Positions 41,797 to 52,300 of a stretch of DNA of 64,000 bases are shown piece by piece; positions within the stretch are counted from its first letter, which is position 1; the number at the start of each line of letters is the position of its first letter. The stretch comes from Rebecca billardiae RCC1528 (Eukaryota > Haptophyta): NCBI GenBank assembly GCA_965240325.2, contig OZ251224.1, positions 1,550,001 to 1,614,000 on the forward strand. Reading direction: 5' to 3'. The notes beneath the pieces were generated by a model. That model searched no databases, was not told the DNA's origin, and saw nothing but the letters and a program-made list of their open reading frames with translations. The position numbers and the translations under genes were made by a program.

Positions 41797-43341
41797 ATGA
41801 AACATTCACGATGGCGCGCGACCGCCTTCGGGCTGCTCGTGACGGGGGCGGGCGCCCTGGACAACGGCCTCGCGCTCTCGCCGCAGATGGGCTACAACAC
41901 GTGGAACGATTTCCGCTGCGACGGTCTCACCTCCGAGCGCGTGAAGAGCATCGCCGACCGCATGGTGGACTCGGGCCTGCTGAGCGCCGGGTATCACTAC
42001 CTCAACATTGACGACTGCTGGTCGCGCGAGCTCTCTGCAGAGGGGCGGCTCATCGCGGATCCCGACGCGTTCCCCGAGGGGATCGAAGCCTTGATCGACT
42101 ATGTGCACTCCCGTGGCCTCCTCTTCGGCATCTACACGTGCCGCGGCGTGCGCACGTGTGCATTCCGGCCGGGCTCCAAGAATCTCGAGCGGCTTCACGC
42201 GCGCCAGTTCGCCGAGTGGGGCGTCGACTACGTGAAGGAGGACAGCTGCTGGGCCTCTGGCAAGCACGAACGCGCCTTCGCCGAGTACGCGCGCATGCGC
42301 GACGCGCTCAACGGGACGGGCAGGCAGATCTTCTTCTCGCTGTGCGGCTGGAACGCGTGGTACGCGCCGCAAGGGCAGCGGCTGGGCAACTCGTGGCGGA
42401 TCGCGCCGGACTGCGACGAGTGGGCCAACGTGTACGTCGCCATCCGCACGAACGAGCGCCTCGCCCGCTTCGCCGGGCCGGGTGGGTGGAACGACCCCGA
42501 CATGCTCGTCGGCTCCAACCCGGCCGCCGCGGCGCACCTGACGCCCCAGCAGGTGCAGTCGCAGTTCTCGATGTGGGCGGTGATGGCGTCCCCGCTCCTG
42601 ATCGGCTCGGCGCTGCTGCGGATGCCCGAGAGCGACCGCGAGACGTACGTGAACCCCGAGGTGATCGCCATCAACCAGGACCCGCTCGGCACTCAGGGCG
42701 AGCCGCTGCGGTCCAACTGCCCGCCGTTTGTGACGCGCGACAACTTTTGGATGGCGCCGTGGACGATGCCGCCTGACGTGGCGCAAGCGTGGACGCTCGC
42801 GCTGTGCACGCTGCTCGCCGTGGCCGCCGTCTCGCTGCCCCTGCTCGGTGGCTCCCTCCGCCAGCGCGCGCGGCGGCCGCATGGGCGTGGCGCAGCGTAC
42901 ACTGGCGTTGCGGACAGCCCGGCGGCGGCCCCGCCCCAGCCGAGACACGTCGTGTGCGGCAGCGTGCCGAGGGGGTGCGTGCTGCTGCTCGTGCTGCTGC
43001 TCGTCCTCGTCTCGATCCCGGCGGCAGGGATGCTCGCCGCGATCCACATCATGAAGCCACGGGTCGACCCATGCCAGCAGGTGTGGGCGCGGCCGCTCAG
43101 CGGCGGCGCGCACGCTCTGTGCTTCATCAACTTCGCGCCCGAGGCCGCCGTCATCACGTGCGACCATGCGTGCATGGCCCAAATCGGCATGCAGCGCGGT
43201 GCGCACGCGCGCGATGTTGTCGCGCACGTGGACATGGGCGAGCGTGCGGAGTTTGCGCTGACGATTCCCGGTGACGGGGGCTCCATGTTGCTCCGTCTCG
43301 TCCCCGTCGCTGGCGGGAGTGACAGCCAGAATGTTAACTGA
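41797..43341 (+). CDS. GH27 alpha-galactosidase with an inserted transmembrane hairpin
   Basis: 514 residues. Start at MKHSRWRATAFGLLVTGAGA, a signal peptide; the much longer open frame upstream is antisense to UGPase. The GH27 TIM barrel covers about residues 25-310: LALSPQMGYNTWNDFRCDGL, YHYLNIDDCW, GIYTCRG, DYVKEDSCW (nucleophile Asp149), LCGWNAWYAPQG, SWRIAPDCDEW (acid/base Asp205), GGWNDPDMLVG and VIAINQDPLGTQGEPLRS. Then come two strongly hydrophobic segments, about 331-352 (LALCTLLAVAAVSLPLL) and 394-418 (VLLLVLLLVLVSIPAAGML), joined by a basic 41-residue loop. The usual C-terminal beta-sandwich follows (VWARPLSGGAHALCFINFAP). The hairpin would keep both enzyme domains on the luminal side and tether them. 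Alternatively 42.73-43.08 kb is an in-frame unspliced intron (a CAG precedes GTGTGG at 43081). Hydrolyses terminal alpha-galactosides. Confidence 0.88.
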   Translation: MKHSRWRATAFGLLVTGAGALDNGLALSPQMGYNTWNDFRCDGLTSERVKSIADRMVDSGLLSAGYHYLNIDDCWSRELSAEGRLIADPDAFPEGIEALIDYVHSRGLLFGIYTCRGVRTCAFRPGSKNLERLHARQFAEWGVDYVKEDSCWASGKHERAFAEYARMRDALNGTGRQIFFSLCGWNAWYAPQGQRLGNSWRIAPDCDEWANVYVAIRTNERLARFAGPGGWNDPDMLVGSNPAAAAHLTPQQVQSQFSMWAVMASPLLIGSALLRMPESDRETYVNPEVIAINQDPLGTQGEPLRSNCPPFVTRDNFWMAPWTMPPDVAQAWTLALCTLLAVAAVSLPLLGGSLRQRARRPHGRGAAYTGVADSPAAAPPQPRHVVCGSVPRGCVLLLVLLLVLVSIPAAGMLAAIHIMKPRVDPCQQVWARPLSGGAHALCFINFAPEAAVITCDHACMAQIGMQRGAHARDVVAHVDMGERAEFALTIPGDGGSMLLRLVPVAGGSDSQNVN

Positions 43342-43443
43342 GATGCCGCGTAACTTCCGATTCCCGGCCCGACGGCGTCGGCAAGTGGTGCGCACCGCTG
43401 CTGCTGTCGATGAACTGCTACGGCTGTGACGCCAGACGACTGC

Positions 43444-43490
43444 TACAGTTTACTAAGAATAAGAGACGCACACAGCTCAGGCAGGCGAGA
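43444..43490 (+). repeat. 47-bp dispersed element, copy 3
   Basis: Matches 1721-1767 (inverted) almost base for base. It lies 100 bp downstream of the GH27 stop and just upstream of a second small repeat at 43495-43650. Confidence 0.75.
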
Positions 43491-43494
43491 TACA

Positions 43495-43650
43495 GTAGTT
43501 TACCATGTTTTATATATAGCGTGCACCGACTTGCTAAGCAGTGGTTACTACTAAGTACTCCCGCGAAACTAGTAGGCTAAGTAGGCGTGATTGACGCCAT
43601 CGGCAGGCACTGCACAAAGACACCGCCAGCACAAAATAGACCGGCGCAGG
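43495..43650 (+). repeat. Small dispersed repeat, copy 1 (pair with 57049-57142)
   Basis: Begins AGTTTACCATG and contains GGCGTGATTGACGCCATC, CACTGCACAAAGACACCGCC and AGACCGGCG, the same blocks in the same order as at 57049-57142. The GGCGTGATTNACGCC part is an imperfect hairpin. It lies between two genes. Confidence 0.65.
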
Positions 43651-43956
43651 CAGGTGAGGGGCGCGTTGCCGCACCTCATCGAGGCGGCCATTGCAGCAAG
43701 CGGCCGCCCCGCGCTCGGAGGCACGCGCTCGAGAGCGCGCTCTGACACCACACGGGGAGGGTGCTGCACCTGGACAGTAAATGAGTAATTGATGGCGTCG
43801 TCAGCTTCCGCATCGCGCGAGTTTTTTTCCCAAAAAGAATAACTTCTTTATCGGTGGCCGACGAGGCGACGACAGGAACGACGGCCGTTGATCGGGCAGT
43901 TCGCACAGCATGGCCGCAGCGGAGCTGCGCCCCATCACCGCTCGATCGTCGCATTG

Positions 43957-45282
43957 ATGCAGCTGACACGCTGGCGCTCTGCGAGCGTGGCTGTGGCCGC
44001 GTTCGTGCTTGCAGCCACGCTCGCCATCGTGGCAGTCTCCTTCGGCCAGCGCATGGCCAGCGCGCCAAGGGAGCCAGCAATGGACGAGGACACGAGCGCG
44101 GATGGTACCGACCCAGAGGACTCGGCCGACGCGCGCTTCTACGAGGCCATGCTCGCTGTCGACCGCGCGTTCATGGAGACGACCCCGCGCTTGAATGCAA
44201 CGGCCATCGCCCCCGCCGCAACGAGCACGCCCGAGGGAACCCGTCAGTACGCCGTGCACGAGAAGGTCACGCGCGTGCAGCCAGAGCGGCCGCAGCTCGA
44301 GGCGTCGCAGATCCAATTCATCGTGATGTCGAGCAAGAAGCTGCGCTTCAAGGCGCACATGGCGCACCGCACGTGGTGCAGCGTGGCTGGCGTGCGCTGC
44401 CTGTTCGTGGTGGACAACTACTTCGGCGACGGCCGAGGCAACAACCTCGAGCCCATGTTCAAGGTGCCAAGGGTGCGGATGGACACGTCGCGCTGCTGCA
44501 AGGGCGGGAGTGGAAGGGGATTCTTCTGTGGTGCACACCGGCAGGAGACGCTGCCAGCGCAGTACCGCTTCTTGCCCGCGCTCAATCACGCCAAGCAGCT
44601 TGACCACGTGCGTGGCGGTCAGGTAAAGTGGATGGTGATCGTCGACGACGACTCGTTTGTGTTCGTGCCCAACCTGCTCCGGCTGCTCGGCTCGTTCGAC
44701 CCGTCGGTGCCGTACTACTTTGGAGACTTCCACCCGGGGCGCGAGGTGGTGTGTGGCGGCGGCGGCTCGGTCTTCTCGATCGCCGCCGTGAATACGATGG
44801 ACGTCGGCCGGTGCATATCGGCCATGCACCGCACGTGCATGCAGTCCGACTGGATGCTCGGTGAGTGCGCCCGCCGTGCAAAGGTGCAGTTCGTGAAGCA
44901 CCTCAGCTGCTGGACATGTGCTGCCGGCGCGCGCAAGTGGTACAGCAAGATCGAGAACGCTCTCGGCTCGTGCTACTTCATGCAAGAGGTCGATCCGTTC
45001 TTGGACAAGCTGCCCCTCGGTGGTCCGACGCCTGCCATCATCCACGGCATCGACGCCAACATCCTCGCAGAAACCTTCCATCGGCTGCATCAGTACAACG
45101 CGCCGCAGCAGGCACCGGCTCAGCCGGCGCGCCGACGCTTACGCGAGCCCTCCACACGCGACGGCGACATGCGCCCAACGGCTGCCGCGGTACTGCGCGC
45201 GGGTGGCAATGCGTCGCGCCCCGCGGCACTTGACGAGACCGGCGAGTCGGACTCGGATCGCCGTGCGCTTCGCCCAAGATGA
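43957..45282 (+). CDS. Type II membrane glycosyltransferase, fringe-like (GT31 family)
   Basis: 441 residues from MQLTRWRSASVAV; an in-frame Met 23 codons upstream (43888) is possible. A single signal-anchor (about 8-30, VAVAAFVLAATLAIVAVSF) is followed by an acidic stem and a luminal catalytic domain. Motifs: IQFIVMSSKKLRFKAHMAHR with TWCS, as in fringe and beta-1,3-glycosyltransferases; WMVIVDDDSFVFVPNL with the DDD metal/nucleotide-sugar triad at 230-232; YYFGDFHPG; VCGGGGSVFSIAA; and SDWMLGECAR. This matches the fringe/GT31 (Pfam Galactosyl_T/Fringe) layout. It should transfer a sugar from a UDP-sugar in the Golgi; donor and acceptor cannot be told. The C-terminal 70 residues are low-complexity. 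It follows the UGPase/GH27 pair but has its own strand context. Confidence 0.85.
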   Translation: MQLTRWRSASVAVAAFVLAATLAIVAVSFGQRMASAPREPAMDEDTSADGTDPEDSADARFYEAMLAVDRAFMETTPRLNATAIAPAATSTPEGTRQYAVHEKVTRVQPERPQLEASQIQFIVMSSKKLRFKAHMAHRTWCSVAGVRCLFVVDNYFGDGRGNNLEPMFKVPRVRMDTSRCCKGGSGRGFFCGAHRQETLPAQYRFLPALNHAKQLDHVRGGQVKWMVIVDDDSFVFVPNLLRLLGSFDPSVPYYFGDFHPGREVVCGGGGSVFSIAAVNTMDVGRCISAMHRTCMQSDWMLGECARRAKVQFVKHLSCWTCAAGARKWYSKIENALGSCYFMQEVDPFLDKLPLGGPTPAIIHGIDANILAETFHRLHQYNAPQQAPAQPARRRLREPSTRDGDMRPTAAAVLRAGGNASRPAALDETGESDSDRRALRPR

Positions 45283-45485
45283 CAGCATCGCCATCGAGAG
45301 CTCGACAGCAACCATGAGTATGGGGCCCATCGGAACGCGAATACGACGATGACACTTCGCACTTGACGGTCGCATGGACCATCCATGGTAGACCTGCTTC
45401 GGAGACTGAGTGCTGACTGCTGCAGCCATCGGCTGACTCAGGACAGCCAGGAGACGCAGAATGAACAACACTACAAATAAGTCTA

Positions 45486-46333
<848 letters not shown>

Positions 46334-49300
46334 ATGTCCGGCCGCTCGCCATCGGGCACGCCGCCGCCGACTGCTTCGAGCTCCCCGTTCCAGTTCGGTT
46401 CGGCACAGCCTGCATCGGCCGGCGCTGAAGGTGGCGATGCCGCCCGGGGCGCGCCCGGGCCTCGCGTCAAGAAGGTTGACGTGCAGTTCTCGGGCGCGGA
46501 CTCGATCGGCGACGTGGTCAAGGCGGTGCGCGGCCCGCCCGCGGCGACCGCTCTCGAGCTGTACGGCGCCGCGATGGATCAGGAGGAGAGCGACACGCTG
46601 TGTGACGGCGCGGGCATCGCCCTTGCCGAGGCCATCACAGCCGCGCGCGGCTCGCTGGGCGAGGTGACGCTGCGGCAGCAACGTATCTGCGCCTCCGAGG
46701 TCAAGGCCCTGATGGGGTCCTTGTCCGAGCAGAGCGCGCTGCGCCAGCTCGACCTGACGGAGAGCAGCATTGGCGACGAGGCCGGCGAGGTGCTGGCATC
46801 GGCGCTGGGCTCGTGCGCGGCGCTGCGCGTCGTGCGGCTCGGCGACTGCTCGCTCGAATCGAGCGTGGAGCTCGTGGTCAATGCGCTACGCATGGCTGGG
46901 TCGCTGGAGGAGCTCGATCTGTCGTACAACGAGCTGGACGCGTCGGTGGTGAGCGTGCTGTGCGACTGCGCGTCTGCATGGCCGTCACTCCGCTTGCTCA
47001 ACCTCGAGGGCACCGAGCTCGAGGAGGAGGACGTCGAGCCGTTGCGCGAGGCTTTGCGCGAGACGGGCACTGCGTCGGCGCTGCGGCTGGAGGAGGAGTC
47101 CGAGGATTCGGAGGACGAGGACGAGGACGGCTCCGACGCCGAGAAGGCGCAGGATGAGGCAAAGCAAGCCGTCAGCGCTGGCGGTCCAGGCGCGCAGGGC
47201 AACGCCAGCCAGCGCACAGCGACTGGGGCGGGAGGCGCTTCAGCCGCTGCTGGGGCTGGCGGCAAGGCCGGAGCCGTCCCATCGGCGTCCGGAGAGGGCG
47301 CTTCGACCAAAGCTGCCGCAAGCGCAGGTGCGAGCGGCTGGGCGGGCACTGCTCTCGCCACGGCGGCGAGCGGCAGCGGTGGCGGCAGCGGCGGCGATAC
47401 CTGGGAGTGCCCGACGTGCTCCGTGGCGAATCAACGCTCTGCTGTCGCGTGCATCGCGTGTGGCTGGGTGGACGAGACGCGTGCGCCATCCAAGAGTGAC
47501 CTCGCGGCCAAGTTCGCAAGCTCCTCCGCGTCCGGTGCCGGCGGCGGGACTGGCTTCGCGTTCGGAGGAGCTGCGTCGGCCTCTGCCTCGGGCCCAAGCA
47601 CGGGCTTCTCCTTCGGCGGCGCGGCGAGTGGCTCCGCTGGGGCGTCGGAGACCAAGGGCGGTGGCTTCTCCTTCGGCGGCGCGGCGAGTGGCTCCGGTGG
47701 CGCGTCGGAGACCAAGGGCGGTGGCTTCTCCTTTGGCGGCGCAGCGGCTGGCTCGAGCAGCGCGCCCGAGGCCAAGGGCGCGCAGAGCGCAGGATTCTCC
47801 TTCGGCGGCGCGGCTGTCGGTGCCACTGCCGCGTCGGACAGCAAGGGGGCACAGAGCTCGGGCTTCTCCTTCGGCGGCGCCGCAGCCGCGAGTCAGCCCG
47901 GTCAGAGCACTACGGCTGGCTTCTCGTTTGGCAAGCCTCAGCCGGCTGCAGCGGGAAGCGGCGGGGCGAGCACCAGCCAGGCGGGCGGCTTCGCCTTTGG
48001 CAGCTCGGCTCCGTGTCCCACGCGGCCCTGCGAGCAGGCGGACAGTACCGCACCGACCGCCGCGGCGGGGGCTGGTGGGACCCCTGGATTCGCGTTTGGC
48101 GGCGGCAGCAGCCCTGCGAGCGGCGGGGCGGTTGCCACGGCAGCCGGCGGCTTCCATTTCGGCGCGAGCCCCTCGGCTGGCGGACCAAGTGGCGGCGGTG
48201 GCACCGGCGGAACGCCGGCGACAGCCACTGGCGCTGCATTTGCCTTCGGGTCCGCTGCTACTGCTGCTGCGGACGGCGACCCAGCCCCGAGCGCGGCCAC
48301 GCCGAGCACGGCGGCAGCTGGAGTGCGCGTCAAGAAGGTTGACGTGCAGTTCTCGGGCGCGGACTCGATCGGCGACGTGGTCAAGGCGGTGCGTGGCCCG
48401 CCCGTGGCGACCGCTCTCGAGCTGTACGGCGCCGCGATGGACCAGGAGGAGAGCGACACGCTGTGTGACGGCGCGGGCATCGCCCTTGCCGAGGCCATCA
48501 CAGCCGCGCGCGGCTCGCTGGGCGAGGTGACGCTGCGGCAGCAACGTATCTGCGCCTCCGAGGTCAAGGCCCTGATGGGGTCCTTGTCCGAGCAGAGCGC
48601 GCTGCGCCAGCTCGACCTGACGGAGAGCAGCATTGGCGACGAGGCCGGCGAGGTGCTGGCATCGGCGCTGGGCTCGTGCGCGGCGCTGCGCGTCGTGCGG
48701 CTCGGCGACTGCTCGCTCGAATCATGCGCTGAGGTCTTGGTCGAGGCCCTGCGCATGGCTGGGTCGCTGGAGGAGCTCGATCTGTCGTACAACGAGCTGG
48801 ACGCGTCGGTGGTGAGCGTGCTGTGCGACTGCGCGTCTGCATGGCCGTCACTCCGCTTGCTCAACCTCGAGGGCACCGAGCTCGAGGAGGAGGACGTCGA
48901 GCCGTTGCGCGAGGCTTTGCGCGAGACGGGCACGGCGTCGGCGCTGCGGCTGGAGGAGGAGTCCGAGGATTCGGAGGACGAGGACGACGACGATTCGGAG
49001 CCCGGCAGCGGCGACGATGCGGCCGCCGAGGATGAGGCCGACGCGGCAGCTGCGTCGCACTCGGACGATCGGAAAGGCGCCGCCGCCGATGACAGCGCGG
49101 GTGACTCCGAGGAGACGGACGAGGACGACGGCCAGTTCAGCGCAGCCTCCGCCCAGTCAGCGGCCTCGGGCTCCGAGCACGTCCGCCAGCGCATGCCGGC
49201 TGCGCCGCCGGCTCGCGCCGTGCCTCCCGCGCCAGCAGCGTCGGCCTCGCCCTTCTCCGCGCCGGCACGCCCAGACGGGAGTGCGACCAAGCCCACGTTC

Positions 49301-52300
49301 GCCTTTGGCTCAGCAGCGCAGGCGCTTTCGCCTGCAGCTGGCGGCCCGACCGCGTTCGCCTCCCCGCCGGCCGGGAGTCAGCTCACCTTCGGCATGCTGG
49401 CTGCTGCCGCGAGCAAGAGCCCTCCTGTCGCCTTCGGCGGCGTGGGCATCGCGCCAACCTTCAGCGCGTCGCCCGGGCCGGCGGGCAGTCCGGCCCTTGG
49501 CACTCCGAGCTCGGTGCCGCACCAGACGTCCACCATCCACTCGCCTGCCGCCCCTGCGCCCACCTCGGCCAAAGCCAGCCCTGCCTCGAGTCGCGCGGCG
49601 GTACGGACGGGTCCGGTGGTGAAGGGCAAGGCCGAGGAGGACCTGCTCAACGCGGCCGAGCTGGGCGACCACGATGCTCTGGTGCAGGCGCTGGGCGCGG
49701 GCGCGGACGTGCGCTGCGTGGACGACAAGTCTTACACGGCGCTGCACTGGGCGGCGAAGGAGGGCCGGCTGGACGACGTGCACTCGCTAGTGGGCGCCGG
49801 GGCGCCGCTCGACGCGCAGAACAAGATCGGCGCGACGGCGGTGATCCTGGCGGCGTCGAGCGGTTGGGACGACTGCGTGGGCGCGCTGCTCGAGGCGGGC
49901 GCGAGCCTGGGCGTGCTGACGAACAAGGGCAAGTCCGCGCTGCAGGTGGCGCGTGAGAAGAAGGACAAGGTGGACGACGCGGACGAGGTGAAGCGGCTGG
50001 AGGCGTGCATCAAGCTGCTCGGCGCAGCTGAGGGCGGCACCATGCCAGCCGGCGTCGCACCGGGCAGCGCGACGCCGACAGCCGTTGCGGCCGCCACGGG
50101 CAGCACTCCGGCTGGGAGCGGCGCCGAGGCCAAGCCGGCCGTATCCGCCGCTGGCTCTGGCTTGGCGCAGTTCAACTTCTCGTTCGGCGGCGGTGGCGCG
50201 ACGCCATCGAGCGGCGCGAAGCCGAGCTTCGGTTTTGCGCCGGGCAGCGGCGGCACGCCTTCGTTCCCCAAGCCGAGCGCGCCGCTGTTTGGCGGCGGCA
50301 GCGGCGCCTTTGGCAGCGGCGGCGCGACGCCCGGCGGCTTTGGGGTCTCGCCGGTGGCTTCCGCTGGTGGCAGTCCGTTTGGGCTGGGCTCGGCGTCGAA
50401 GCCGCTGACGTTCGGGGCCGTGGCGGCCACAGCCGGAGCTGGCGGCTTCGGGGCCCCAGCTGCATCGGCGGGCGCGTGCGGCTTCGGTCTGGCGCCATCG
50501 GCTCCGGCCACATCGGCTGCGCCGAGCCCGTTCAGCTTCAGCTTTGGCGGCGGCAGCGGCATCGGCAGCGGCTCGGCGGGCGCGTTCGGCGGCACGCCCA
50601 AGTCTGCGGCGCCGTGCGTGGTGGCCGCGAGCACGCCGCCGTCGACGGCAGACGCGAGCAGCGGTGCGACGATCTCGAGCAGCGCTCCCACGGTCACGTG
50701 CGCGCCATCCATGTTCCCGAAGCCGACGGTGCCGCCCGCCTCGAGCGCAGCCGTGTCGGCAGCGCCGCCGAGCGTGCCAACCGTCGCCCCGCTGCGCGCG
50801 GCGGTACGGACGGGTCCGGTGGTGAAGGGCAAGGCCGAGGAGGACCTGCTCAACGCGGCCGAGCTGGGCGACCACGATGCTCTGGTGCAGGCGCTGGGCG
50901 CGGGCGCGGACGTGCGCTGCGTGGACGACAAGTCTTACACGGCGCTGCACTGGGCGGCGAAGGAGGGCCGGCTGGACGACGTGCACTCGCTAGTGGGCGC
51001 CGGGGCGCCGCTCGACGCGCAGAACAAGATCGGCGCGACGGCGGTGATCCTGGCGGCGTCGAGCGGTTGGGACGACTGCGTGGGCGCGCTGCTCGAGGCG
51101 GGCGCGAGCCTGGGCGTGCTGACGAACAAGGGCAAGTCCGCGCTGCAGGTGGCGCGTGAGAAGAAGGACAAGGTGGACGACGCGGACGAGGTGAAGCGGC
51201 TGGAGGCGTGCATCAAGCTGCTCGGCGCAGCTGAGGGCGGCACCATGCCAGCCGGCGTCGCACCGGGCAGCGCGACGCCGACAGCCGTTGCGGCCGCCAC
51301 GGGCAGCACTCCGGCTGCGAGCGGCGCCGAGGCCAAGCCGGCCGTATCCGCCGCTGGCTCTGGCTTGGCGCAGTTCAACTTCTCGTTCGGCGGCGGTGGC
51401 GAGACGCCATCGAGCGGCGCGAAGCCGAGCTTCAGCTTTGCGCCGGGCAGCGGCGGCACGCCTTCGTTCCCCAAGCCGAGCGCGCCGCTGTTTGGCGGCG
51501 GCAGCGGCGCCTTTGGCAGCGGCGGCGCGACGCCCGGCGGCTTTGGCGGCTCGCCGGCAGGGGCGGGCGGCAGTCCGTTTGGGCTGGGCTCGGCGTCGAA
51601 GCCGCTGACGTTCGGGGCCGTGGCGGCCACAGCCGGAGCTGGCGGCTTCGGGGCCGCACCTGCATCGGCGGGCGCGTGCGGCTTCGGTCTGGCGCCATCG
51701 GCTCCGGCCACATCGGCTGCGCCGAGCCCGTTCAGCTTCAGCTTTGGCGGCGGCAGCGGCATCGGCAGCGGCTCGGCGGGCGCGTTCGGCGGCACGCCCA
51801 AGTCTGCGGCGCCGTGCGTGGTGGCCGCGAGCACGCCGCCGTCGACGGCAGGCGCGAGCAGCGGTGCGACGATCTCGAGCAGCGCTCCCACGGTCACGTG
51901 CGCGCCATCCATGTTCCCGAAGCCGACGGTGCCGCCCGCCTCGAGCGCAGCCGTGTCGGCAGCGCCGCCGAGCGTGCCAACCGTCGCCCCGCTGCGCGCG
52001 GCGGTACGGACGGGTCCGGTGGTGAAGGGCAAGGCCGAGGAGGACCTGCTCAACGCGGCCGAGCTGGGCGACCACGATGCTCTGGTGCAGGCGCTGGGCG
52101 CGGGCGCGGACGTGCGCTGCGTGGACGACAAGTCTTACACGGCGCTGCACTGGGCGGCGAAGGAGGGCCGGCTGGACGACGTGCGCTCGCTGGTGGGCGC
52201 CGGGGCGCCGCTCGACGCGCAGAACAAGATCGGCGCGACGGCGGTGATCCTGGCGGCGTCGAGCGGTTGGGACGACTGCGTGGGCGCGCTGCTCGAGGCG

